In this document: positions 1 through 8,142 of the stretch, piece by piece
How positions within the stretch are numbered: the stretch's first letter is position 1
Layout: the number at the start of each line of letters is the position of its first letter
Notes under the pieces: generated by a model
Told to the model about the DNA's origin: nothing
The model's input: only the letters and a program-made list of their open reading frames with translations
Database searches by the model: none
Made by a program: the position numbers and the translations under genes
NCBI GenBank assembly: GCA_051884615.1
Contig: JBJEVT010000016.1
Coordinates: forward strand, 62,001-126,000
Direction of reading: 5' to 3'
Source of the DNA: UBA1724 sp051884615
GTDB taxonomy: Bacteria; Verrucomicrobiota; Lentisphaeria; Oligosphaerales; Oligosphaeraceae
DNA length: 64,000 bases

Positions 1-1
1 C

Positions 2-685
2 GACGAACAGTACATGACCAGCGACAACCAGCAGATCGTCATCTCCACCTACGTCCTCTGGAAGGTGGGAGACCCCAAGACCTTCCTGCGCTCCCTGGAT
101 TCCACCGAGGCCGCCGAACGGAAGCTCTCCGACGAGGTCCGGGGCGCCCGCTCCGCCGTCATCTCCCGCTACGCCTTCTCCGACATGGTCAGCGAACAGG
201 ACGGCACCAGCGTCCTGGCGCGCATCGAGGAGGAGATGCGGGAGGCCATCCATGACAGCGTGCTGAAGCAGTTCGGCATCGACATCGTCCGCATCGGCTT
301 CCGCCAGCTGGGCTTCCCCGCCGCCGTCACCCAGAACATCTTCGCCGCCATGATCTCCGAGCGGGAGGCCAAGGCCAAGCGGTTCGAGGTGGAGGGACAG
401 GCGGAGGCGGAGCGCATCCGCAGCGACGCCAACACCGAGGCCCAGAAGATGCTGGCCAAGGCGCAGGCCGAGGCCACCAAGATCCGCGGCGAGGGCGACG
501 CCCAGGCCGCCGAAGCCTACCGGGTCTTCTCCCAGAACCCCGAACTGGCCAGCTTCCTGCGCAACCTGGACGCCCTGAAGGGAGCCCTGGGAGAAAAGGA
601 CACCCTCATCCTGGACACCACCACCGCACCCTTCAACCTGCTGACCCCCCAGGCCCTGGACGCCCTCCAGAACAATCCGCAGTAG
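2..685 (+). CDS. hflC: HflC-like SPFH/band-7 protein, 5' end outside window
   Basis: The reading frame is open to the first base, so the N-terminal part (normally one membrane anchor plus the start of the band-7 domain) lies outside the window. What remains is the second half of an SPFH domain followed by an Ala/Glu/Arg-rich helix (EGQAEAERIRSDANTEAQK region), typical of HflC, and the usual HflC-type ending. HflC works with HflK as a membrane scaffold that restrains the FtsH protease in Proteobacteria; that role is family knowledge. A second SPFH gene starts 24 bp downstream, as in hflKC pairs, although the order here is C then K. No ftsH is in the window. Confidence 0.85.
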   Translation, partial: DEQYMTSDNQQIVISTYVLWKVGDPKTFLRSLDSTEAAERKLSDEVRGARSAVISRYAFSDMVSEQDGTSVLARIEEEMREAIHDSVLKQFGIDIVRIGFRQLGFPAAVTQNIFAAMISEREAKAKRFEVEGQAEAERIRSDANTEAQKMLAKAQAEATKIRGEGDAQAAEAYRVFSQNPELASFLRNLDALKGALGEKDTLILDTTTAPFNLLTPQALDALQNNPQ

Positions 686-709
686 CCCCCGGCGGGAGGA
701 GACATCACC

Positions 710-1960
710 ATGGAACCCCACACCCCCGTCACCGAAACCCCGCAGGCCACGGGCATGGCAAGCCTGACCAGGATGCTCCGCATCCTCTTCTTCTGCTTCC
801 TGACCCTCATCGCCGGCGTCTTCATCTACTACTTCATCTTCAGCGGAATCATCCGGGTGGAGGAGCAGTACGAAGCCATGCAGCTGCGCTTCGGCGTCCT
901 CCAGAAACACGCCACCGACACCGGCGACTCCCCCATCCTCCAAAGCGGAAAATGGTACTGGTCCTACCCCTATCCGGTGGACGAGGTGATCCTGGTGCCC
1001 GCCAACAAGTCCATCTCCGTCTCCACGGAAAACACCTTCAAGGCCTGGGTCAACCCCAGCGGCAACATGGCCATGGCCAGCGCCAGGGAACTGCGCAACG
1101 GCGTGGACGGATACCTGGTCTCCGGCGACATGCACATCTTCCATGCGGAATGGGTGGTCTCCTACCGGGTGGAGGATCCCGCCAGCTACTACCTGAACTT
1201 CTACGACGACAACAACACCTCCGGCTCCACCACCTTCTATCTGCCCTCCTCCGAGCAGGTCAAGACCCAGGACCGCCTCCGGGGCCATGAGCTGATGATC
1301 CGGAACATGCTGGCGGACGCCGTCCTCTCCGAGACCGCCAACTGGACCACGGAGGACTTGATCCGCACCAGCCGCACGGTGCCCGACGGCAAGGGCGGGG
1401 AGGCCACCGTCCGTCTGGAGGACCGGATCCGGGGCAGGCTGGCCAGGATCGTGGAGGAAGTGGGTCTGGGCATCCAGCTGCAGACCGTCACCCTGGTGGG
1501 CATCTACCAGCCCCCCGCGGCTGCCCTCCAGGCCTTCAACCAGGTCAACGCCAGCGAGCGCAACCGCCAGACCCTCATCCAGAACGCCAGCACCTACGCC
1601 AACCAGGTCATGGCGCAGGCCAACGCCGCCTGCGACCGCCTGATCAACGAGGCCAAGGCATATCAGGAAACCGTGGTGGGCGAACTCCAGGCGCAGGCGC
1701 AGTACTTCTCCTCCATCCAGGCGGAGTACGCCAAGAACCCCCGCTCCACCATCACCGTCCTCTACGCCAACGCCATCCGGGACATGCTCCGGGGAGTGCC
1801 CAACAAGTACGTCCTCCACCAGACCCCCGACGGCACCAAGCAGCAGCTGCGCCTCCAAATCTCCCAGATCCCCGAGGAACGCCAGCAGGGCGTCGCAGGA
1901 CAGGAGGCGTCCTACGCCCCCGCCTCCGCCCAGCCCACAGGAGACGCGCCCAGGGAGTAA
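710..1960 (+). CDS. hflK: HflK-like SPFH domain membrane protein
   Basis: This 416-residue protein has a hydrophobic anchor at about residues 24-46, then a band-7/SPFH domain and a helical Ala/Gln-rich region at about 270-330. The tail (about 370-416) is low-complexity. A GGAGGAG box lies about 10 bp before the ATG at 710, one of the few clear Shine-Dalgarno boxes among the housekeeping genes. The SPFH core carries inserts of about 30 residues absent from classical HflK, so it is better called HflK-like. It forms an operon with the preceding HflC-like gene and probably with the P-type ATPase 80 bp downstream. Partner of HflC in a membrane microdomain complex by family knowledge. Confidence 0.8.
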   Translation: MEPHTPVTETPQATGMASLTRMLRILFFCFLTLIAGVFIYYFIFSGIIRVEEQYEAMQLRFGVLQKHATDTGDSPILQSGKWYWSYPYPVDEVILVPANKSISVSTENTFKAWVNPSGNMAMASARELRNGVDGYLVSGDMHIFHAEWVVSYRVEDPASYYLNFYDDNNTSGSTTFYLPSSEQVKTQDRLRGHELMIRNMLADAVLSETANWTTEDLIRTSRTVPDGKGGEATVRLEDRIRGRLARIVEEVGLGIQLQTVTLVGIYQPPAAALQAFNQVNASERNRQTLIQNASTYANQVMAQANAACDRLINEAKAYQETVVGELQAQAQYFSSIQAEYAKNPRSTITVLYANAIRDMLRGVPNKYVLHQTPDGTKQQLRLQISQIPEERQQGVAGQEASYAPASAQPTGDAPRE

Positions 1961-2040
1961 TCCCATCCCCCACGCCACTCCGCCGGCCGATTCCCCGCCG
2001 GTGACGGCCCATGACTTTCCCCCCCTCCTCTCAGGTTCCC

Positions 2041-4014
2041 ATGGCAGACCCCACCCCCACCAACGCCAAAGCCCATTCCCCCACCACAGCCGTCACCCGG
2101 GTCACCCGCTCCGACATGGGACGGCTGGGCGCCGCACTCTTCGGAGGAATCCTCGTCCTGGACTCCTATCTGGCGGGACTGCTCTTCGCCAATAGCATCG
2201 ACCAGTTCACCATGGATCTCTTCGCCCTGGTGGGCGCCATCATCCTCTCCATCCCCATCTACTGGGAGGCGGGACGCGACCTCTTCCGGGGCGTGGTGGG
2301 CATGAACGAGCTGGTGGCGCTGGCCCTTCTGGGGGCTTTCGCCTCCGGCCCCAGCAACTACCGCACCGCCGGCGCCGTGGCCTTCTTCATGCTCATCTCC
2401 ATCACCATCGAGAAGCGCACCGCCATCGGCGCCGAGGCCGCCATCGAGGCCGTGGTCCGCATGACCCCCCGCACCGCCCGCCGCATCCTCAAGGACGGCA
2501 CCGAGGAGCAGTGCGACGCCATCCACGACCTGAACGTGGGAGACACCTGCCGCGTGCGTCCCGGCGAGAACTTCCCGGCGGACGGCAAGATCACCCAGGG
2601 CGTCTCCACGGTGAACCAGGCCTCCATCACCGGCGAGAGTCTTCCCACGGACAAGGGCGTGGGCGACGAGGTCTACGCCGGCACCCTGAACCTCACCGGC
2701 CTGGTGGATTTCCAGGTGACCCGGAAGGGCACCGACACCACCCTGGGAAAGGTGCGGAACCTCATCGCGGACGCCGAGCAGTCCAAGATGCCCATCCAGC
2801 GCATGATCGACCAGTACATCGGCTACTACACCCCCGTGGTGCTGATGATCGCCGGCCTCACCTGGTTTGTCACCAATGACATGAGCCGGGTCATCGCGGT
2901 GCTGGTCATGGCGGTGCCCGCCGCCCTGGTGCTGGCCCATCCCTCGGCGGTCATCGCCGCCATCTCCGCGGCATCCCGCCTGGGCATCCTCATCAAGGAT
3001 GTCTCCCAGATCGAGCTGGTGGCGAAAATCAAGGCGGTCATCTTCGACAAGACCGGCACCCTCACCGAGGGCAATCTGGAAGTCTCCCGCCTGGAACCCG
3101 TCAGCGACGGCGACCTGGCCCAGCTGGTGCAGGTGGCGGTCTCCGTGGAACACCACTCCAACCACCCCACCGCCGTGGCCATCAAGAAACTGGCCGCCAA
3201 GGTGGGCATCGATGTGGTGATCCCCGAAAAATACGAGGAAATCCCCGGCAAGGGCGTCTCCGCCATCGTGGACGGCAAGTCCTGCCTGGTGGGACGCGCC
3301 TCCTGGCTGGCGGAACAGGGCGTGGATGTCTCCTCCCTGGAGGAAAGCCGCCAGCGGGTGGAGAAGGAAGGCATGTCCATCGTCACCGTGGCCTGCGACG
3401 GCAAGCCCCTGGGCTGGATCGGACTGCAGGACGCCATCCGCGCCGTGACCGAGGAAGCCGTGGCCAACCTGAAGGAAATGGGCGTGGAACACTGCTGCAT
3501 GGTCACCGGTGACAACCAGCAGGTGGCGGACGTGGTGGCCCGCAAGGTGGGCATCACCGAGGTCTACGCCGGCTGCCTCCCCGAGGAGAAGGCCAAGGTG
3601 GTGACCCAGCTGAAGCAGGAAGGCAACATCGTGGCGGTGGTGGGCGACGGCGTCAACGACGCCCCCGCCCTGGCGGCCGGCGACATCGGCATGGCCATGG
3701 GCGCCTTCGGCAGCGACATCGCCGTCCAGTCCGCCTCCGTGGCGCTGATGAACAACGATCTGCGCCGCATCCCCTTCTTCATCGGCCTGGCGCGGCAGAC
3801 CCGGATGCTCATGAACCAGAATCTGGCGGTGGGCCTCACCTTCATCACCGTGGGTGTCTACTTCGCCATCGCCGGCGACCTGGGCCCCATCGGCGCGGCC
3901 CTGATCCACACCGTCTCCAGCCTCCTGGTCATCTTCAACAGCGCCCGCCTGGTGCGCTCCGGCGAAAGCCTGGAGGCCGCCGCCGCCGCCACTCCCCAGG
4001 AGCCCCGCGCCTGA
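2041..4014 (+). CDS. P1B-type (heavy-metal-like) ATPase without CPC motif
   Basis: The domains are those of a P1B pump: actuator motif TGES (near residue 200), phosphorylation motif DKTGT with the aspartate at about residue 336, nucleotide-binding motif SNHP, and hinge GDGVNDAP. There is no N-terminal HMA metal-binding domain. The transmembrane ion motif, normally CPC, SPC, APC or TPC, reads V-P-A at about residues 292-294 (bases 2914-2922), followed by the conserved LVLAHPSAV, so the usual soft-metal ligand is missing. The ATG at 2041 is preferred because its MADP start resembles those at 4069 and 6008; an in-frame ATG at 2011 adds 10 residues. Transported ion unknown. Likely co-transcribed with the SPFH pair and the ABC ATPase. 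Confidence 0.85.
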   Translation: MADPTPTNAKAHSPTTAVTRVTRSDMGRLGAALFGGILVLDSYLAGLLFANSIDQFTMDLFALVGAIILSIPIYWEAGRDLFRGVVGMNELVALALLGAFASGPSNYRTAGAVAFFMLISITIEKRTAIGAEAAIEAVVRMTPRTARRILKDGTEEQCDAIHDLNVGDTCRVRPGENFPADGKITQGVSTVNQASITGESLPTDKGVGDEVYAGTLNLTGLVDFQVTRKGTDTTLGKVRNLIADAEQSKMPIQRMIDQYIGYYTPVVLMIAGLTWFVTNDMSRVIAVLVMAVPAALVLAHPSAVIAAISAASRLGILIKDVSQIELVAKIKAVIFDKTGTLTEGNLEVSRLEPVSDGDLAQLVQVAVSVEHHSNHPTAVAIKKLAAKVGIDVVIPEKYEEIPGKGVSAIVDGKSCLVGRASWLAEQGVDVSSLEESRQRVEKEGMSIVTVACDGKPLGWIGLQDAIRAVTEEAVANLKEMGVEHCCMVTGDNQQVADVVARKVGITEVYAGCLPEEKAKVVTQLKQEGNIVAVVGDGVNDAPALAAGDIGMAMGAFGSDIAVQSASVALMNNDLRRIPFFIGLARQTRMLMNQNLAVGLTFITVGVYFAIAGDLGPIGAALIHTVSSLLVIFNSARLVRSGESLEAAAAATPQEPRA

Positions 4015-4068
4015 CCCTGACTTTCCCGTAGCATACAAAATCCCCCGAAAGAGAACCCATTTCCCATT

Positions 4069-5280
4069 ATGGCAGACGTGAAGCGCAAGGAAGAACTGGT
4101 GGTGGAGGCGGTCGGCCTGACCAAAATCTTCAAGGATTTCTGGAACCGGCCCAAGGCCCGGGCCGTGAACGGTCTGGATCTTCAAATCCGGAAGGGCGAG
4201 GTCTTCGGCCTCCTGGGCCCCAACGGCTCCGGAAAATCCACCACCATCAAGATGATTCTGGGCCTCCTCTACCCCACCCGGGGAGAGCTGAAGGTCTTCG
4301 GCCAGGATCCCCAGAATGTCTCCATGAAGAGCCGCATCGGCTATCTGCCCGAGGAAACCTACCTCTACAAGTACCTCACCGCCTTCGAGACGCTGGACTT
4401 CTACGGCGCCCTCTTCGGCCTGGAGGCCGAACAGCGCCGGGAACGGGCCAGCCAGCTCCTGGAGATGGTGGGCCTGGCCCACGCCGTGGACCGCCCCGTG
4501 GGCGAGTTCTCCAAGGGCATGGCGCGGCGCATCGGCCTGGCGCAGGCCCTGGTCAACGACCCGGATCTGGTGATCCTGGACGAGCCCACCAGCGGCCTGG
4601 ATCCCATCGGCTGCCGGGAGGTGAAGGATGTGATCCGCCTGCTGGCCAGCCGGGGCAAGACGGTGATTCTCTGCAGCCACCTCCTGGCGGATGTCCAGGA
4701 TGTGTGCCAGCGGGTGGTGGTGCTCTACGGCGGCCAGATCCGCGCCCAGGGACTCCTGGAGGACATCCTGCGCCAGGAGGACCAGACCCAGATCATCACC
4801 CCCAGACTCTCCGAGCAGACCCTCGCGGAGCTGAAGGACTTCCTGAAGGCCCACGGCGTGGAGGACCCCTCCCGCATCCAGGTGGACAACCCCGGCATGG
4901 ATCTGGAAAGCTACTTCCTGGATGTGGTCCGCAAGGCCACGGAGCAGAAGCTCTCCACCGCCGGCGCACACGCCCCCGGCGCCATGCCCGAATATCTCCG
5001 CAAGGACGCTCCCGACAGCGCCCAGGAAATCCTCCGCCAGCTCCAGGGACGGGAGGAGGAGGAGAAGCGCCGGGCGGAGGCCGCCCGCGCCGAGGCGCAG
5101 CTCCGCGCCGCCACCAAGGCCAAGGAGGAGGAGAAGCGCCAGAAGCTGGAGGAGCTGACCGCCCAGCAGCAGCCCAGCGAAGACGAAGTGGCAAAGGCGG
5201 AGGCCCAGGCGAAGGCGGAAGCCGACGCCCAGGCGCGGGAAGAGCTGAACAAGAAGCTCTCCAACCTCAAGCTGAAGTAG
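4069..5280 (+). CDS. ABC transporter ATP-binding protein with charged coiled-coil tail
   Basis: Residues 1-230 form an ABC ATPase: Walker A GPNGSGKST at about 50, signature variant FSKGM, and Walker B LVILDEPTSG at about 166 followed by an H-loop CSH. It resembles the ATPases of ABC-2-type exporters. The last 100 or so residues are a Lys/Glu/Ala/Gln-rich helix that should form a coiled coil, which is not part of the standard family. No permease gene adjoins it in this window, so its membrane partner must be elsewhere or it acts without one. It starts 54 bp after the P1B ATPase and is followed by ruvC. The tail could mediate oligomerisation; that is inference. Confidence 0.85.
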   Translation: MADVKRKEELVVEAVGLTKIFKDFWNRPKARAVNGLDLQIRKGEVFGLLGPNGSGKSTTIKMILGLLYPTRGELKVFGQDPQNVSMKSRIGYLPEETYLYKYLTAFETLDFYGALFGLEAEQRRERASQLLEMVGLAHAVDRPVGEFSKGMARRIGLAQALVNDPDLVILDEPTSGLDPIGCREVKDVIRLLASRGKTVILCSHLLADVQDVCQRVVVLYGGQIRAQGLLEDILRQEDQTQIITPRLSEQTLAELKDFLKAHGVEDPSRIQVDNPGMDLESYFLDVVRKATEQKLSTAGAHAPGAMPEYLRKDAPDSAQEILRQLQGREEEEKRRAEAARAEAQLRAATKAKEEEKRQKLEELTAQQQPSEDEVAKAEAQAKAEADAQAREELNKKLSNLKLK

Positions 5281-5312
5281 TCCGTCCAGCCACGCCCCCT
5301 CCCCTCCCTCCC

Positions 5313-5978
5313 ATGGGCATGAAGAACGACGAGCGCCTCCAGGCGTTGCTGGAGGCTTCCCAGGCCAGGGAACGGGGGGAGCGCGCCGCCGCCAGAACCG
5401 GCCCCTGGGAGGTGCGGCAGCTTTCCCGGAAATCCGCTTTGCCCGCCGTGGTGGACGCCGCGGGCGTCCAGGGCAAAGTGCGGGTCCTGGGAATGGACAC
5501 CGCCTTGCGGAAGACCGGCTGGGGCATTGTGGACGTGGTGGGAAAGAAATGGATTGCGGTGGACTGCGGGGTCGTCGTCAATCCCCCCTCCGCTTCCATC
5601 ACGGACTGCATGCGCCATCTCAACAACGCCATCAAGGGCCTGATTGAGCGCTACTCCCCCGATGCCGCCGCCATTGAAGGCGGCTTTTATTGCAAGAACG
5701 CCCGCACTGCCATCCTTCTGGGCACCTCCCGCGGGGCGGTGCTGGGCGTGCTGGCGGAGGCGCAGCTGCCGGTGTACGAATATGCGCCCCGGCGGGTGAA
5801 GCAGGTGGTGGCGGGACGGGGGGATTCCACCAAGGAGCAGGTGGCCCTCATGGTCTCCCGTCTGCTGCGCATCCGGGTGGAGAATCTTGCCAACGACTCC
5901 ACCGACGCCCTGGCTCTGGCCATCTGTCATGCGGCGGCGCTGATGAACCCCGCCGTGGAGCTGGAAAAGCCCCTCTGA
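5313..5978 (+). CDS. ruvC: Holliday junction endonuclease RuvC
   Basis: RuvC cuts Holliday junctions brought to it by RuvAB. The catalytic acidic residues are visible: Asp in GMDTALRKTGWG, Glu in AAIEGGFY, and the paired Asp of NDSTDALALA. The C-terminal RNase H-like core has normal length. From the ATG at 5313 the protein has about 55 extra N-terminal residues before the usual beta strand. These may be a real extension, or the true start may be a later GTG near 5478. The leader before 5313 is pyrimidine-rich without a Shine-Dalgarno box, as for neighbouring genes. It lies 32 bp after the ABC ATPase and 29 bp before pyrD. Confidence 0.88.
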   Translation: MGMKNDERLQALLEASQARERGERAAARTGPWEVRQLSRKSALPAVVDAAGVQGKVRVLGMDTALRKTGWGIVDVVGKKWIAVDCGVVVNPPSASITDCMRHLNNAIKGLIERYSPDAAAIEGGFYCKNARTAILLGTSRGAVLGVLAEAQLPVYEYAPRRVKQVVAGRGDSTKEQVALMVSRLLRIRVENLANDSTDALALAICHAAALMNPAVELEKPL

Positions 5979-6007
5979 TTTTCTCACCCCCCCCTCTATC
6001 CTCTCCC

Positions 6008-6931
6008 ATGGCAGACCTCTCCGTGAATCTCGGGGGCATCCCCCTGCGAAATCCCATCATCACCGCCTCGGGCACCTTCGGCTACGGCGAGGAATACGCC
6101 TCCCTGGTGCCTGCGGAAAAGCAGGGAGCCATCACCGTCAAGGGCGTCTCCCCCTTCGAGAATCCCGGCAATCCCATGCCCCGCACCACCGAGGTCTTCG
6201 GGGGGATCCTCAACGCCATCGGCCTGGAAAATCCCGGCATCGAGAAGTTCATCCACGACCCCCGGTATCTTCCCCGTCTCCGCACCCTGCCCTGCCCTGT
6301 GATTGTCAATATCTGGGGGCGCACCGTGGAGCAATACGGAGAGGTGGCGGCACGCCTGGAAGCCGAGAAGGAGGGCATTGCCGCCCTGGAAATCAACATC
6401 TCCTGCCCCAATGTGAAGGCGGGAGGCATCGCCTTCGGCACCGATCCCCGGGAGGCGGCAAAAGTCGTCGCCGCCGTGCGCCGCGCCACCACCCTCCCCC
6501 TCGTCACCAAGCTCTCCCCCAACGTGACCCATATCGCCGATTTCGCACGGGCAGTGGTGGACGCCGGCTCCGACATGCTCTCCCTCATCAACACCCTCAC
6601 CGGACTCTCCATCGACCTGGAAACCCGGCGCAGCCGACTGGCCAACTTCACCGGAGGATTCTCCGGCCCCGCCCTGAAACCCATCGCCCTGCTGAAAGTC
6701 TATGAAGCCCACCAGGCCGTCCCCCAGGTGCCCATTATCGGCATGGGGGGAGTCTTCACCGGAAAGGACGCCCTGGAGTTCATGATGGCTGGCGCCACCG
6801 CCGTGGGCGTGGGAACCGCCATCTTCGTCAACCCCCAATGCCTCCTCGCCATCCCCCGGGAAATGGAGGAATGGCTGGACGCCCACGGCATCCAATCCGT
6901 GACCGAAATCATCGGCACCCTCCAACGATAA
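6008..6931 (+). CDS. pyrD: Dihydroorotate dehydrogenase, class 1B catalytic subunit
   Basis: This FMN enzyme oxidises dihydroorotate to orotate in pyrimidine synthesis. The 307-residue protein starts at the ATG at 6008 and has the class 1 signatures ITASGTFGYG (near residue 20) and NISCPN with the catalytic Cys at 133, plus the C-terminal FMN-phosphate loop GMGGVFTGKDALEFMMAGA. The catalytic Cys (class 1) and overall similarity to NAD-linked 1B enzymes suggest a PyrK partner, which is not in the window. It is the last gene of the + strand run that begins with the SPFH pair; repeats and mobile-element remains follow. Confidence 0.93.
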   Translation: MADLSVNLGGIPLRNPIITASGTFGYGEEYASLVPAEKQGAITVKGVSPFENPGNPMPRTTEVFGGILNAIGLENPGIEKFIHDPRYLPRLRTLPCPVIVNIWGRTVEQYGEVAARLEAEKEGIAALEINISCPNVKAGGIAFGTDPREAAKVVAAVRRATTLPLVTKLSPNVTHIADFARAVVDAGSDMLSLINTLTGLSIDLETRRSRLANFTGGFSGPALKPIALLKVYEAHQAVPQVPIIGMGGVFTGKDALEFMMAGATAVGVGTAIFVNPQCLLAIPREMEEWLDAHGIQSVTEIIGTLQR

Positions 6932-6943
6932 GACTGGGGAGCC

Positions 6944-7057
6944 AGGTCGCACACGGAAGGCCCGGCAAGCCGGGCACACAGAAACCACAGAGGGTTAAAA
7001 CAGGTCGGACACGGAAAGCCTGGCAAGCCGGACTCAGGTCGAGCACAGAGAGGGCGG
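6944..7057. repeat. Imperfect direct repeats with small palindromes
   Basis: Two copies of a 31-bp sequence (6944-6974 and 7002-7032) lie 58 bp apart, and a third partial copy starts near 7035. Each contains a short palindrome of the form CCCGGCAAGCCGGG that differs between copies. The same GGCAAGCC core occurs in reverse orientation in the tandem hairpin repeats at 44990-45214. The stretch 6932-7220 has no credible gene. Confidence 0.6.
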
Positions 7058-7220
7058 TTCGTGCTCCCACACGTCCCGCCCCGGGGGGCTTTGAAGCTAC
7101 ATCCCCCCCGCTGGCGGGGGAAAAGGGGGGAAATCCTCTTGAACCCCGTAGGGGTGGGAGGCCAGGCCTTTGCGACGGGGGTGAAGCGTAGCGAAACCCT
7201 CGTCGCCTTGGTTCGTATCC

Positions 7221-7463
7221 ATAGACTACGCAAAGGAGAATGTCCTTACTTCTGTCGGACGGAAGCACTGGCTTCTCGTGAACTCCCAGAAAGAAGGCGC
7301 CAGCCTGGCCTTCCTGGCCGGCTTTGCCGCCACCGGAAAGGAAAACGCAGTGGACTTCGAAAAGTGGCTCCTGGATGTCATGGAAAGGCTGGACACCACC
7401 CCCGCGGAAGACATCGACTGCCTCCTGCCCCATCTGTGGAAGAAGGACCGGGAGAAGACATAG
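7221..7463 (+). pseudogene. IS66-type transposase C-terminal remnant
   Basis: The frame reads IDYAKENVLTSVGRKHWL, then about 60 residues ending in EDIDCLLPHLW. This matches the order at the end of IS66 TnpC transposases: the GRKNW-like motif, the helix of the YLR-type region, and a terminal LLPW-like motif. Everything upstream of the GRK motif (DDE core and zinc domain) is missing and replaced by repeat-rich sequence, so this is a dead fragment. A GTG at 7278 gives a 61-residue open frame but no sensible gene start. Identification rests on motif order and not on an alignment. Confidence 0.6.
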
Positions 7464-7497
7464 AGCACAAAAGAAGATCCTATTCAGAAACAGAAAG

Positions 7498-7545
7498 AAG
7501 GCCCCGAGGCATCCCCTATGGACGCCCCGGGGCCTTCTCTTTTTC
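7498..7545 (+). terminator. Rho-independent terminator-like hairpin
   Basis: A 9-bp perfect stem (AAGGCCCCG at 7498-7506 with CGGGGCCTT at 7528-7536) is followed by CTCTTTTT. It lies 35 bp after the stop of the IS66 remnant and probably belonged to the original element or gene. Confidence 0.7.
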
Positions 7546-7627
7546 CACACGGAAAAGAAAATCCTCAAAATCTGCAGGGGTCAGCAAGCCACTAGTCTGA
7601 TTGAACGCTTACCAAAGTAAGGGGGGA

Positions 7628-7655
7628 GCCTCCGGTGCGGCAACGCATCGGAGGC
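7628..7655 (-). terminator. GNRA-capped hairpin downstream of the small minus-strand gene
   Basis: GCCTCCG and CGGAGGC pair around an inner TGCG-GCAA-CGCA stem-loop. It lies 11 bp beyond the stop of the 7667-7951 gene. There is no clear T-tract, so the terminator function is uncertain. Confidence 0.4.
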
Positions 7656-7666
7656 ATGCGAGGGAA

Positions 7667-7951
7667 TCAGTCCATCGCAAAGTAATCGAGGTCAGTGCGC
7701 CGCATCAATTCGCGCGGGGACATGCCATCCTCGAGTACATGCGCATCCATCATCGTCTCGACATCGGGGGGAAAACGGAACGTGTGCTCTTTGCCATCGC
7801 GGTCTGTGAATTCAATCCAGTCGCCATAGCTTAGGCAGTATTCAATGCCTTTAAAGCCAATGCGAACGGCATTCCATCCTGGTTTTTTCAGATAGTCGTA
7901 GAACACCTCTTCCCAAGTGTCCAGTTCTTTGTCTTCGTTGTAATTCTTCAT
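7667..7951 (-). CDS. Small acidic hypothetical protein (immunity-like)
   Basis: The 94-residue acidic protein begins MKNYNEDKELDTWEEVF and contains aromatic, DUF-like segments (GWNAVRIGFKGIEYCLSYGDWIEF). I do not recognise the family. Its ATG overlaps the TGA of the upstream fragment (7948-8136) by four bases, so the two were translationally coupled. Small acidic genes directly coupled behind the tip of a polymorphic toxin are often immunity proteins; that is context inference only. The region is less GC-rich than the housekeeping genes, consistent with acquisition. Confidence 0.55.
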   Translation of the reverse strand: MKNYNEDKELDTWEEVFYDYLKKPGWNAVRIGFKGIEYCLSYGDWIEFTDRDGKEHTFRFPPDVETMMDAHVLEDGMSPRELMRRTDLDYFAMD

Positions 7952-8136
7952 TTTAGACTCTCCACTTTTACGCCAAGAGTTTCGAAAAGCACTTTGAATC
8001 GCTTCACTTCTGATGGCGTTAACCCTCTTGGCTCTGTTTCGCGTTTCAAACTACCATCAGGCAGTTTGTGCCATTCCTGAACATGAGGTTCACCTTTGCG
8101 GAATTTACCATGACTGTGGCCCCAATCCACATCTAG
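7948..8136 (-). pseudogene. 3' fragment of a gene truncated by the IS element (possible toxin tip)
   Basis: Only about 62 C-terminal residues remain (GHSHGKFRKGEPHVQEW and on). The frame runs directly into the left end of the IS element at about 8137, so the upstream part was lost or displaced. The only in-frame start (TTG at 8142) lies inside the IS. A His/Gly/Pro-rich tip coupled to a small acidic gene resembles the end of a polymorphic toxin, but I cannot assign a toxin class and this is a weak inference. Confidence 0.4.
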
Positions 8137-8142
8137 ACACAA

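Noticed and set aside
1912..4971. A 1019-codon open frame on the minus strand across the P1B ATPase and ABC genes (and similar ones at 14593-17973 and 19961-24244 on the + strand).
   Set aside because: These lie antisense to genes with intact catalytic motifs; high GC content keeps stop codons rare. The products are low-complexity His/Gly/Pro/Arg-rich.
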